Shown: positions 23,804 through 36,481 of the stretch, piece after piece
How the letters are laid out: each line of letters begins with the position of its first letter
Numbering within the stretch: the first letter of the stretch is position 1
NCBI RefSeq assembly: GCF_022965805.1
Contig: NC_133104.1
Location: 22,343,308-22,407,307, forward strand
DNA length: 64,000 nucleotides
DNA from: Primulina eburnea
Lineage: Eukaryota; Streptophyta; Magnoliopsida; Lamiales; Gesneriaceae
Reading direction: 5' to 3'
Made by a program: the position numbers and the translations under genes
The notes under the pieces: model-generated
Databases searched by the model: none
Told to the model about the DNA's origin: nothing
Seen by the model: only the letters and a program-made list of their open reading frames with translations

Positions 23804-24851
23804 TGTAACGTCCCAAAAATTTGAAGGTCCACGTGAACCATATGCATACAAGTTATCAAATATTTTTTGTATTTTATTAAATTGTTTAAAGTAGTAAATG
23901 CATGTTTATTCATTAATTATGTGTTCAATTATTTTTATTCATTTTATACATAATCCATGCATGATAGGATTTAATTCATGAAATTCATACCTTAGGATTT
24001 CTAGGTGCATTTAACATTCGAACGAGGACCGGAGACCGGAGAATTTTCAGGAAAATTATTTTCTTACACGATTTATTTTTATAAATAAAGTTGAAACATT
24101 TTTAAGTGTATTTTTCAAAAATGGTAATTTTTGGGTATTTTTACTCGCAGGATCTTTAAATTTTACGGTACGCAAATCTTATCTAATCGGAGGCCTTTTT
24201 AAGGGTCCGTCTATTATTTTCAAATTCGTTCCAACCCGAGTTATTTTTCGGGAGTCTGTTTGGATTTAATGGGCCCACTTTTAAATCTATTATACTTACA
24301 TTTTCAATAGCCGCCCACCTTCCCCACTAACAATTCCTCACGTAAATTGCTGCTGCAAGTTGTCGGTTATGCAATTTTTCACTTCTAGCAAAAAGCTTCT
24401 CCTCGGTTGTGATTCCTCGATCGTTTTCCTTAAGCAACCAGCAGGCACGCTTGTTACTTCTTTCTTTGCATCATGCATGTCATATTAATGTTGTGTGTGC
24501 ATTTCTTCCCAAAATCTTTCGATATATTCAAGAGCACGATTAATCTTTCGAGTTTGCACCATTTTATCGCATCATGTATTGTGTTGCTCACGGTTTTTAT
24601 GCGTTTGTGCAAGGGGCTGCTGTATCGTGATGTAAGGGGGTTGTACAGGTTGTAATCAATGGAGTTTAGGTGTTGGAGTTGGAAGCTTGGTCGAGATCGG
24701 TGGGTTTGTGAGGGCCGATCGAATTTTTGGTGGTTGTGCGAGATGGATTGTTCGATAGTGACTTACGCGATTCTGGAAACGCGCGGGCCTCCTCCAGCCC
24801 TGGACTCTGGTGGGTCTGTGTCAGGGTCTGGAATGGCTCGAACCGTGTCGG
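23804..24851 (+). repeat. Gypsy LTR fragment of the H family
   Basis: Starts TGTAACGTCCC and aligns along its length with the start of the H LTR read in sense (29732 downwards), including the stretches around CGGAGAATTTTCAGGAAA and TTTTTGGGTATTT. It is truncated at 24852 by a copia LTR. Open frames at 24473-24931 have no recognisable domain. Confidence 0.8.
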
Positions 24852-26694
24852 TGTTGGATCTGGTTTTCTACACGCCCCAACGCAGCGGAAGTTTTAAAAA
24901 AAAATTATTTATTTTGACAATCAAAATATGATTTGCTTTGGACGCTCGTATGACTTTAACAAAACATACATAGGATGTTAGAAAATTATACCTTTGGTGA
25001 ATAAATCACTGGACTCCAACTAATCCGGTATAAACGGATTAGCTCTTGTTGATTCCTTACGAACTTTCTTCGATGAAATCCCCCTATCAAGCCCACGACT
25101 AGATAGTATGTTCCTCTTCTAATTTGCATTAGAAAATACAGAAGATATTTCGCGTAGGAGAAGAAAAATTGAGAGATGGCACAACAATATTTCTTTTCAA
25201 AAGGGGTTGGCCGATTTCTTGTTTTCTTTGGAGGTGGTTTCACGTAGCTTTTGATATGGTGGAGGCTAGGGTGGACCTATCAACCATTATTTATCATTAA
25301 ATTATAACCTAATTACATAATTAACATTAATGGGCTTGATTTAATTAATTGAGCTAGTCGAACTAGTTTAATTAATTTAATCAAAGCCCATTAAACTTTA
25401 ATTATTTATTATGTTGGACTTGTACTCCTACAAGTCCATAAAACATACTACCCACCATATTTAATTTATTAATTAATAAACTCAACTTATGAGCTTAATA
25501 AATTAAATACATTATAAATTCAACATTTGAATTTATTATTTAAATTATAAATTCAACTCTTTGAATTTTTATCAGCTCCAAAAGTTAATATTTAATAAAC
25601 CCAACATTTGAGATGAAAAAATTAAATTCTCAAATTTTATAAATTCAACTCCTTGAATTTATTCTCTCAAAATTTAATTATCATAAATTCAACTCCTTGA
25701 ATTTTCTATATAATATAAATTCAACTTATTGAATTTATTCTCTCAACAGGAACAAACAATCCAGTACTTGTGTGACCCTCAATGGTTTAGGGATACAGCT
25801 AGCCGTGGGTTCACAACTCTTTGTGATTCAGGACATAATCCTTTATTCGGGCTTACCCTGGTTAGCCCCATTCTTTTCATCAACACCTTGATCAAGAATG
25901 TCAGAACTCATTTCTGATTGCACCCATCGGATCATGGTAAGAGCGTCTAGTAGCATCGCCTCATGATCCCCTAGGTATCACTTATAGTGCCTGCAGGAAC
26001 CAGTCGATTATGATTAATGTACAGTACGGTCCCTTCATCTCATATATCCCGATCGAATCTGCAACAATTGGTTCATCGAGAGTTGCATATTAATTCGATA
26101 ACTATGTTATAATTATAATAATGGCACCGCGTGTACTATTTAGAGAACTTCTTCTCCAACGTACATCTCGTACTCTGACCAGAGATTACATGCACTATTA
26201 TTTCATTAGATCACATAAGATATCCACACCCGTAGGTGAGCGGTGAATCCCCGACTACAATGCACTGGCTCCTATATGTGTCGCAACTATACCCACCCTC
26301 GCCACTTGATGACTCTCTTGGAGCCGGTAAACGAGTCAAAGCACAGCCCTAGCATATAGAGCCTCAGTGTTGTCACGGGTCGTAAGGACTAATGGGTGTA
26401 CAATCATAACCACAGACTTATCTTCTCGATGAATGATAACCACTTGGAAAGTACGAGGGAGGGTTGTTCGGTATAATCAACATATGATACACATCTGCAT
26501 GTTTGGACATCTCTATGCCCTTACAAAGAAACGCAGTACACAACATCACATATGCTAGTCTCGAGCTCAAGCAACATTTATCCATGTTTTAGGCGGCTGA
26601 ATCTACTTGGAACGAATTTAGATCATACAGTGTTTACAAACGAGTTTCAACATCGAATTACGATTCATTTGTATTAAAGTATAATCAAGGTCTT
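24852..26694 (-). repeat. Copia LTR fragment I (D family)
   Basis: Begins at TGTTGGATCTGGTTTTC and matches the D LTR 34433-36300. It is interrupted at 26695 by gypsy H before the TGTTAG end. No internal region of this copy is visible. Confidence 0.85.
25515..25739. repeat. AT-rich palindrome array in copia LTR I
   Basis: Repeated AAATTCAA...TTGAATTT inverted repeats, the same word as at 35088-35380 in D, with fewer intact copies. Confidence 0.8.
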
Positions 26695-29600
26695 TATAAC
26701 GGCCCGAAAATTCATGTTTGAAAATTTACGGGAAATTTAAAAATTTTCTTTTAAACTAAACGAAGTATCAAATTCATAAAATAAAATGTTAAATAATGTT
26801 TAAAAATGGCAGCGGAAGAATTTAATGTTTGCAAAGTAACAATTTAAAATAATTCAACAAGAGATAAAATGTTTGAGCATTAAAAATAAAATGGCAAGTG
26901 CTGAAACTGAGATCCTCGGGTGCCACTACTGCCGACCCAAGCTAGCTCACTGGTCCCCGCCCTCGGTCCCGACATCATCAATACCTACAACAATCAAGTC
27001 TAGTGAGTCTAAAGACTCAACATGCATATATCGTAAATAACAAGTAAATAATATAGTAAAATTTGCATGAGATAAAAATATCATGTCATGAGGCATAAAG
27101 TGAAAATAACTTGTCATGAGCAATTATAATACGTGCATAACTGAACTGAAAATCATAGTGAAAATGTTTGCTCCTTGGAGCCCTGTACTGAAAAAGCATG
27201 TAATAATTTTCTGTTGAGATGATGGTCTACACAAGTGGCCCCTGAACTGAACTGAACTGACCGGTAACAGGCGATCGGACCGTTAACTAGCGACCGGATT
27301 TAATAATGTACGTCTATCAGACTACTGCCACAGTATACTAGGTGAAACAACTGAACTGACCGGTAACTGGCGACCGGACCGGTAACTGGCGACCGGATTT
27401 AATAATGCTCCCATAACCGGTAACTGACGACCGGACCGGTAACTGGCGACCGGATTTAATCATCATAGTAAAGTGACCACAAGCAATATCGCATAAATCT
27501 CAAAATGAATATTTTGCACGTAATATAATTAACTAACATAATTAAATATGAACAATTTCGATCTTTTTGCATTAAAATCATGTACTTGCGATATTTAAAA
27601 ATATCTATATGGCTTGATTGAAGAGTGAAAGAAGATATAAACATGCCTTGGTTTGTTTTGACAGAAAAAAAACGAAATAACGACGCGGCGCGGCGGAGAC
27701 GTAGTGCTCTTCACTTTCTCACTTTTTCTCTCTTAATTCCTTTAAACCAAGCATGCACCATAATTATTATAATAGCGTAAAAATCGTAAACGTGATGCAT
27801 GAACCTTTATAAATATCATGATTTGTGCTCAGGACGCTGCTAGGACTAAAATCTCACCCCGGGTGCAAAATGACCATTTTGCCCCTATAAACCCAAAAAT
27901 TACCGTTTTACCCATGGACCTCTAAAATTGACCCGAAGCTTACCAAACTCCTTAAAATGTCCCAAAACATTATTAAAAGTTTCCCTAGACGTAAACTCGA
28001 GCCAAATTCACAACTTAACCGATTCGTTTTAAAACTTGGACCGGAGTCCCGGTTTTAACCCGAATCGACTCGAAACTTAACCAAAATTTCCCCAACTTTT
28101 TACCACACTTAATGAACATCTAAAAGGCTCTAAAACCACTAAGCCAGCCCCCTTAGACCTTCGAATAAGACCTTGAACAGCTGCTGGAAATTCCAGCAAG
28201 CCATCAACATCAACCAATTAACCCTTGCCGTGACCAACAAGCTCCTATCGTCCCTACGCCAAAACCTATGGTTCCATCCACCAACCAACCTTTCTTAGAC
28301 CAATCTATGACCCCTCTGAACCCATTGGACTCACGGCCCCAGCCTCAGCGAAGTGTACCTCTCGAACCAATGCAAACACACGGCCACGCCTCGTATAAGA
28401 CGCGATGGCTTCTATCCCAGGGAACCCTCTTCCACTCGTGGCCAGCTGCATTGGGGCTTCTCCTGGGACTCGGTTGCACCTCATGGACAGCACCTGGTTT
28501 TGGTTCAGCCCCCTTTTCAGCCGAGTCTAAGCTACCTTTCACCATATCTCTCGAAACCCACTCACCCAAGAACACCACCTCTCGGCCCTTCATCCTATAA
28601 CCATCAGCAACGAATTTAATCTCCAAAACAACATCATGACACCATGTTCAGCCCCTTAACAACCAAAACCCGCAGCCCCTTGCACAACATACTAAGAAAA
28701 ATGAGTTGGTAAAGAGAAATGCAAAGATTTGAATAAAACCGAAACCTTAACATGCTATGTGTTGGATCGAAATATCCATGCAAATAACACATAAATCAGC
28801 AAGTATTTAGCATGTATGAAGCAGAAATGAAAGTACATGGCATGCCTTTGATGTATATGAATGAGACTTTGAAGAACCGCGTAACGGAAGAGCACCGGAG
28901 AATTTTCTTGAAATGGAAATGCTATGGCCGATGGGTTGCTGAAGGGAGATGCTGAAATGAAGATAAAGGAATGGTTGGAGAGGGGTGTCGGCTGATTTAA
29001 TGTGTAGGGTAGCTTTAGGTTTAGTTTAGGGTATTAATAAAATTGTTGATTAATAGATAATGGGCCCTAAATTGTCATTTAAGAGTTTTAAAAAAATATT
29101 TAAGCCCAATAAACTTAAAAGTAGACACATTAAATCCAACCATACTCCCGAAAAATATTTCGTGTTGGAAATGTTCTAAAAAATATTAGCCGAACCCTCA
29201 AAAATTCCTCCAATTGGATAAAATTTGTGTACCGTTAAAAAAATTAAAATCCTGCTGTTGCAAATACCCAAAAATTCCCATTTTCGAAAAATACACTTAA
29301 AAATGCTTTAAATAAATTTTTAAAAATAAATCGTTTAATAAAATAACTTTCCTGAAAATTCTCCGATCTCCGATCCTCGTACGAGCGTGAAATGCACCTA
29401 GAAACCCTAATGCGTAAACTTTTAAAATTTCACGGAATAAATTCTATCATGCATGAATTATGCCTAAAATGCATAAAAATAATTAAATATAAATTAATTA
29501 AATAAACATGCATTTAATGCTTTAAAAAACAATTAAATAAAATACTAAAGAAGTTTAATAACTTGCATGCATGCCAACTTTTTAAAATATATTTACTAAC

Positions 29601-29732
29601 ATGCTAAATTACCACTTCTTAAATAAGTATTTATTAACTTATCTCAATAATCCATCTCTAATAAAAATAATTTTAATTTTAAATACTAGAATTATGCATG
29701 GTTTATACGCAGTCCAATTTACGGGTTCTACA
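26695..29732 (-). repeat. 3' LTR of gypsy H
   Basis: About 3.04 kb; in sense from TGTAGAACCCG (29732) to GGGCCGTTATA (26695). It contains a GC-richer block (about 28140-28680) with open frames also present at 34090-34418. I see no known domain, so I treat the block as LTR sequence. Confidence 0.85.
27261..27454. repeat. ACCGGTAACTGGCGACCGG double-unit array (3' LTR of H)
   Basis: Three blocks, each made of two adjacent copies of the 19-nt unit ACCGGTAACTGGCGACCGG, separated by spacers with TTTAATAAT. Paired architecture again, in an unrelated LTR. Confidence 0.88.
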
Positions 29733-29750
29733 ATCCTTCCCCTCTTAAAA
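29733..29750 (-). promoter_or_regulatory. Polypurine tract of gypsy H
   Basis: Sense AAGAGGGGAAGGAT directly before TGTAGAACCC, preceded by the GAGGACGAAATT box also found upstream of the PPTs of the other gypsy elements. Confidence 0.8.
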
Positions 29751-32316
29751 GAAATTTCGTCCTCGAAATTCGCTTATCCTTGATAAACAAAAAGTTTAGA
29801 ATCTTAATTCCAGTATCCCAATAATCCACGCTTCTGTTGCGCTACTCTGATAAAATAAGTGTCAAATCGTCCTTACGTCTCCCCAATCCTAATTAAATTT
29901 GCCTACCACAATTCTTGTTTGCGGATCGCAACTTAAAACGATCAATGGTGACTTAGTTCTATTTTTCTATAATCTCGAATTTTGAATTATCTCACAATTC
30001 CACATAATAGAGATTAATGTCCAAACTTATCGCACCTTACTTTTCTTTTATTATACCCCTGAAATTCATCGAACTATTACATTAGCATTTATGTGGTTCA
30101 ACTTAAGAAATCTTAGCACCAAAAGTTACTGATCGACTTCTATCCTCGGTAAAACAATTAAATGTTAAACCTTATCTCAACCTCATAATAAGATTAACTC
30201 AAGATCCTTGAATCGTATCTTTATCTTATGGCACCAAACTTACATAACTTAATTATTTACGAGTACATCCCAAATATTAAATTGTCGCAAATCTTAAATT
30301 TCGAGTAGTGATAATTTATACAATATCAAACTTCTACCTATATTTTAAAGCCCTTCAAGTCCCAATTACATGCTTAAACCATTTTCTTCTTAATTACAAT
30401 ATAGTTGAGGCATAGGACTCTGAACTTCCTCATTGGAACAAGTGTCGCATTCTTATGTATCCTTAATGCTTACTTAATTCTAGCATATAAACTTAATAAG
30501 CTAGCCCATGGTAGCATTAGACTAATTTTAATAAATCAATTTTACTTATAACCCATAGAATTCTAGAATCCTCATATCAAGCTTTTAGATTCCTTACTTG
30601 ATAAAAAATCTTATTATTCATCAATTGATAACTTATATTGAACACAACTAATTCCCTTTTGTTTTTATTTCACTCAAAATTTCCGTATGAACAAATATCC
30701 CATAAATTTGAAATTCAAACTTATGTAATCCAAATAGCTTTGAATAAAATAATCCCAATACACATATCCGTTTAGTCCCAACTTTGTTAATGACTTCCAA
30801 AATTTCTCAAGACAAGGTGTCTACCTCACTTCTTAGTGCGTCTACCAATTAAACTAACCATCATCGTACCTAACTTTCTTAAAAATTTTAAATTTTCACA
30901 AGGTATAAGCTTAACTGTTAAGATCATGACTAAAACTTGTGACACATCAAACTTATGTTACCAAAAAATTTACTAACTCAATGTTTATTCTTGTAACTTA
31001 ACTAACCAATCAAATTTACCTTAAATCGTCATCACTTTAAATTCTTAATTCGTCACAACATTATCTCACAAAAGCTTAAATTTTCACGCCTAAGATTGAT
31101 TCATCCTACAATGTCCTTGGTTACCATTCATTATAACCTTATAACCCAAATATCTAAATATTCTATATTTCATTCGAGACTAAATAACCGAAAAGTCCTA
31201 TCTTTTAAACTGTTCAATTCTCACTTACTACTGAATTAGTTCTCAAATTTCTTAAAATTGTAAAATTAATTCTTACTTTCCTCGAAAATCATTTAATTTT
31301 TCCCTAAATCTCGAAATTCCATAATTACCCGTGAGTCCGAAGTATTCCCAATTTCATTTTATAGATTTCCCGTATCATAAGGTTCAGTGGCCTTAAGTTT
31401 ATTAAACCCAAAATTAATTCCCATAACACGTCTTACATTTCTTAAAATCCCAAGTGTTCCTCAAAAGTTCGCATTCACATCCTTAAAATTTTGAAACTTG
31501 CAATCTGGCCCTCACAGTTCTCCAAACTTACATTTTGGCCCTACAACTCTTCGAAATTTGCATCATTGTCCCCATAAAGTTTTCCATCTTTACCTCATTA
31601 AACTTTTAGATTCTCGAACTCGAAATTTAATCCCAAAATTTGGTAAATTCGAAAATAGTCCCTTAAAATTTTTTTTTTTGGAAATAGGTTCCCCAATCAT
31701 TGGTTATTACAATTAGGTCCTTAAAATTCTCAATTCCTGCAATTCAATCCTAAAATCCAACTATGTAGAGCATGCTTCCTAAATAAATTCTCATAATTAA
31801 TCTTACATTTCAATAGATACTTAAAATCCTCAAATTGTACATTCATAATCCTAAATATTGTCGTAGTCTTCGAATCGCTATTGCTTATATGAAATCCTCA
31901 AAAATTTACTCGACTAACAACCAAGAACCATTAATAATTTCTTAGAAATTCTACAAGTCTCAAAAGCATTCATAATTTTCAAGATTAACTTATAACCCAT
32001 AAGGAGGACATCAACACTACTGACCTAAAACTTAATATAGTCAAATCATTTTCAACATCTCCTAAAGCCCAATATTCGAATTCTTAGACATGTCCAATTC
32101 CAAACGTACCCAACATGCATAATTACATAATTAATTTTTTTAATTTAAATAAACACTGAACAATTAAAATGTGAACGTAAAAACATTTCATGAAAACATG
32201 CTCTTAAAATAATTCATGCTTTAAATAAAATGCTGAAATGTAAAACTTACAGACCGAAGACGTGGCTTTGTGAGCTTCTCGAGGTCAGTAGTAGTACAAC
32301 CCTTTACAGAATCATT
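29751..32316 (-). other. Non-coding interior of gypsy H
   Basis: Strongly AT-rich. The longest open frame is 72 codons (31498-31716, +) and shows no domain. Between about 31440 and 31760 the strand is a string of degenerate phrases of the form TTGG(C/T)CC(C/T)..AAATT(C/T), suggesting an old short tandem repeat. No gag, PR, RT, RNH or IN motif found on either strand. Confidence 0.7.
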
Positions 32317-32328
32317 GCTCTGATACCA
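32317..32328 (-). promoter_or_regulatory. PBS of gypsy H (initiator Met tRNA)
   Basis: Sense TGGTATCAGAGC, two bases (GC) after the LTR end at 32331. Confidence 0.88.
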
Positions 32329-32402
32329 GCTATAACGGCCCGAAAATTCATGTTTGAAAATTTGCGGGAAATTTAAAAATTTTCTTTTAAACTAAACGAA
32401 GT

Positions 32403-32728
32403 GTCGGCAGTAGTGGCACCTGAGGACCTCAGTTTCAGCACTTGCCATTTTATTTTTAATGCTCAAACATTTTATCTCTTGTTGAATTATTTTAAATTGT
32501 TACTTTGCAAACATTAAATTCTTCCGCTGCTATTTTTAAACTAAACGAAGTATCAAATTCATAAAATAAACTGTTAAATAATGTTTAATGTTTAAAAATA
32601 GCAGCGGAAGAATTTAATGTTTGCAAAGTAACAATTTAAAATAATTCAACAAGAGATAAAATGTTTGAGCATTAAAAATAAAATGGCAAGTGCTGAAACT
32701 GAGGTCCTCAGGTGCCACTACTGCCGAC
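32403..32728. repeat. Perfect 138-bp inverted repeat with 50-nt loop
   Basis: The left arm 32403-32540 is the exact reverse complement of the right arm 32591-32728; I compared the arms base by base and found no mismatch. The right arm is normal LTR sequence (compare 26805-26940). The left arm is an added inverted copy, bounded by a direct repeat of TAAACTAAACGAAGT. Confidence 0.93.
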
Positions 32729-33052
32729 CCAAGCTAGCTCACTGGTCCCCGCCCTCGGTCCCGACATCATCAGTACCTACAACAATCAAGTCTAGTAAGT
32801 CTAAAGACTCAACATGCATATATCGTAAATAACGAGTAAATAATATAGTAAAATTTTCATGGGATAAAAATATCATGTCATGAAGCATAAAGTGAAAATA
32901 ACTTGTCATGAGCAATTATAATACGTGCATAACTGAACTGAAAATCATAGTGAAAATGTTTGCTCCTTGGAACCTTGTACTGAAAAAGCATGTAATAATT
33001 TTCTGTTGAGATTATGGTCTACGCAAGTGGCCCCTGAACTGAACTGAACTGA

Positions 33053-33245
33053 CCGGTAACTAGCGACCGGACCGGTAACTGGCGATCGGATTTAATAATA
33101 TACGTCTATCAGACTACTGCTACAGTATACAGGGTGAAACAACTGAACTGACCGGTAACTGGCGACCGGACCGGTAACTGGCGACCGGATTTAATAATTC
33201 TCCCATAACCGGTAACTGACGACCGGACCGGTAACTGGCTACCGG
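33053..33245. repeat. ACCGGTAACTGGCGACCGG double-unit array (5' LTR of H)
   Basis: The counterpart of 27261-27454 with the same three-block structure. Confidence 0.87.
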
Positions 33246-34432
33246 ATTTAATCATGATAGTAAAGTGACCACAAGCAATATCGCATAAATCTCAAAATGA
33301 ATATTTTGCACGTAATATAATTAACTAACATAATTAAATATGAACAATTTCGATCTTTTTGCATTAAAATCATGTACTTGCGATGTTTAAAAATATCTAT
33401 ATGGCTTGATTGAAGAGTGAAAGAAGATATAAACATGCCTTGATTTGTTTTGACAGAAAACAAATGAAATAACGACGCGGCGCGGCGGAGACGTAGTGCT
33501 CTTCACTTTCTCACCTTTTCTCTCTTAATTCCTTTTAACCAAGCATGCATCATAATTATTATAATAGCGTAAAAATCGTAAACGTGATGCATGAACATTT
33601 AAAAATATCATGATTTGTGCTCAGGGCGCTGCTAGGATTAAAATCTCACCCCGGGTGCAAAATGACCATTTTGCCCCTATAAACCAAAAAATTACCGTTT
33701 TACCCCTGGACCTCTAAAATTGACCCGCAGCTTACCAAACTCCTTAAAATGTCCCAAAACATTATTAAAAGTTTCCCTAGACGTAAACTCGAGCCAAATT
33801 CACAACTTAACCGATTCGTTTTAAAACTTGGACCGGAGTCCTGGTTTTAACCCGAATCGACTCGAAACTTAACCAAAATTTCCCCAACTTTTTACCACAC
33901 TTAATGAACATCTAAAAGGCTCTAAAACCACTAAGCCAGCCCCCTTAGACCTTCGAATAAGACCTTGAACAGCTGCTGGAAATTCCAGCAAGCCATCAAC
34001 ATCAACCAATTAACCATTGCCGTGACCAACAAGCTCCTATCGTCCCTACGCCAAAACCTATGGTTCCATCCACCAACCAACCTTTCTTAGACCAATCTAG
34101 GACCCCTCTGTACCCACTGGACTCACGGCTCCAGCCTCAGCGAAGTGTACCTCTCGAACCAATGCAAACACACTGCCACGCCTCGTATAAGACGCGATGG
34201 CTTCTATCCTAGGGAACCCTCTTCCACTCGTGGCCAGCTGCATTGGGGCTTCTCCTGGACCTCAGTTGCACCTCATGGATAGCACCTGGTTTTGGTTGAG
34301 CCCCCTTTTCAGACGAGTCTAAGCTACCTTTCACCATAGCTCTCGAAACCCACTCACCCAAGAACACCACCTCTGGGCCCTTCATCCTATAACCATCAGC
34401 AACGAATTTAATCTCCAAAACAACATCATGAC

Positions 34433-36469
34433 TGTTGGAAATCGGTTTTCTACACGCCCAAATGCAGCGGAAGTTTTAAAAATTTTATTTATTTTGACAA
34501 TCAAAATATGTTTGGACGCTCGTATGATTTTATCAAACATTCATAGGATTTAAAGAATGTTATACCTTTGGAGAATAAATCACGTGGCTCCAACTACTCC
34601 GGTATTAGCGGACGTAGCTCTTGTTGTAAATAACTACGAACATTCTTCGATCTCCTAATCCGGTCCACGACTGGAAAGATTGTTCCTCTTCCAATTTGCA
34701 CTAGAAAATTGGGATAAGTTTTTACGTTGGAGATTTAAAATTTGAGAGAGACTGAAATCTCCTTTCTTAAAAAAAAGGAAAAGTAATTTGGAGGATTTTA
34801 ATATGAAACTTTCGTGCATCCCATTTGGAGGAATGGGTGGTGGCCATGTCTTTTAGGTCAAAACTCCTTTTATAATAATCTCATGACCCAATACATAATT
34901 AACATTGACTTGATTTAATTAATTGGGCTAGTCCAACTAATTCAATTAATTTAATCAAGTTCCATTAAAACTTTAATTATCTATTATGTTGGACTTGCAC
35001 TCCTACAAGCCCATTAAACATATTACCCACCATATAATATATTAATTAATCAACTCAACTCTTGAGCTTAATAAATTAAATCAATTATAAATTCAACATT
35101 TGAATTTAATATTTAAATTATAAATTCAACTCCTTGAATTTATCACCTCCAAAATTTAATATTTAATGAACCCAACTTTTGAGTTTAATAAATTAAATTA
35201 TCAAATTTTATAAATTCAACTCCTTGAATTTATTCTCTCCAAATTTCATAAATTCAACTTCTTGAATTTACTATATCATAAATTCAACTCCTTGAATTTA
35301 TTTTCTCAAAATTTAATTATCATAAATTCAACTCCTTGAATTTACTATATCATAATATAAATTCAACTCCTTGAATTTATTCTCTCAATGGGAACAAACG
35401 ATCCAGTGCTTGTGTGACCCTCAATGGTTCAGGGATACAGCTAGCCGTGGGTTCACAACTCTTTGTGATTCAGGACATAATCCTTTATTCGGGCTTACCC
35501 TGGTTAGCCCCATTCTTTTCATCAACACTTTGATCAAGAATGTCAGAACTCATTTCTGATTACACCCATCAGATCATGGTAAGAGCATCTAGTAGCATCG
35601 CCCCATGATACCCTAGGTATCACTGATAGTGCCTGCAAGAACCAGTCGATTATGATTAACGTACAGTACGGTCCCTTCATCTCATAAATCCCGATCGAAT
35701 TTGCAATCATTGGTTGATCAAGGGTTGCATATTAATTCGATAACTATAATAGTGGCATCGAGTGTATTATTTAGAGAACTCCTTCTTCAACGTACATCTC
35801 ATGCTCTGGCCAGAGATTCCATGCACTATTATTTCATCAGATCACATAGGATATCCACACCTGTAGATGAGCGGTGAATCCCTGACTACAATGCACTGGC
35901 TCCTATATGTGTCGCAACTGTACCCAACCTCGCCACCTGATGACTCTCATGGAGCCGGTAAACGAGTCAAAGCACAGCCCTAGCATATAGAGCCTCAGTG
36001 TTGTCCCGGGTCGCAAGGACTAATGGTGTACAATCATAACCACGGACTTATCCTCTCGATGAATGATAACCACTTGGAAAGTCCGAGGGAGGGTTGTTCG
36101 GTATAATCATCATATGACTACCCATCTGTATGTTTGGACATCTCCATGCCCTTACCAAGAAACGCAGTTCACAACATCACAGATTCTAGTCTCGAGCTCA
36201 AGCGACCTTTATCCATGTTTTAGGCGGCTGAATCGACTAGGAACTAATTTAGAATATGCAGTGTTTACAAATGAGTTTCAACATCGAATTACGATTCAAT
36301 TGTATAAAAGCATAATCAAGGACTTTATCTTTGCTGATTGCATGTGTATACAGATAAAGTATAACAAGACCATAAATAGTTAAATTATATTAAAATAAAG
36401 ATTGTTTATTTTACTTGAGTCAATAAATTCCCTAGCCAACTGTTGGCTTGTACGGCATCTACTCTAACA
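34433..36469 (-). repeat. 3' LTR of copia D
   Basis: 2037 bp with both ends visible: sense TGTTAGAGTAGATG (36469) to CCGATTTCCAACA (34433). This copy defines the family ends used for fragments I and D2. Confidence 0.88.
35088..35380. repeat. AT-rich palindrome array in copia D LTR
   Basis: Seven copies of AAATTCAA-N3/4-TTGAATTT, mostly with the CTCC centre, separated by 10-65 nt. The interrupting sequences include the related ATTTAATATTTAA. Confidence 0.88.
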
Positions 36470-36481
36470 ATCTCCCACTTG

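Larger units (their letters stand above)
26695..34432 (-). mobile_element. Gypsy H, reverse, non-autonomous large element
   Basis: 3' LTR 26695-29732, PPT, 2.6 kb of internal DNA without recognisable coding capacity, PBS for initiator Met tRNA, and 5' LTR from 32331, cut at 34433 by copia D. The very long LTRs and non-coding interior fit the LARD class, which depends on proteins of other elements. The LTR terminates in TA (CCGTTATA) rather than CA. Confidence 0.82.
32331..34432 (-). repeat. 5' LTR of gypsy H, interrupted by copia D
   Basis: Close match to 26695-28646, with one large difference: an inverted duplication at 32403-32551. The match ends at 34432, where the D LTR begins (candidate TSD atgac, 34428-34432). 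The rest of this LTR is not in the window. Confidence 0.87.

Noticed and set aside
24473..24931. Two adjacent open frames (60 and 90 codons) after an AT-rich stretch
   Set aside because: They fall within the H-family LTR fragment and run across its junction with the copia LTR at 24852.
28268..28626. Open frames of 88-110 codons in a GC-richer block, with a partial copy at 34209-34418
   Set aside because: The block lies inside the two H LTRs, has open frames on both strands, shows no recognisable domain, and its frames differ between the two LTR copies.
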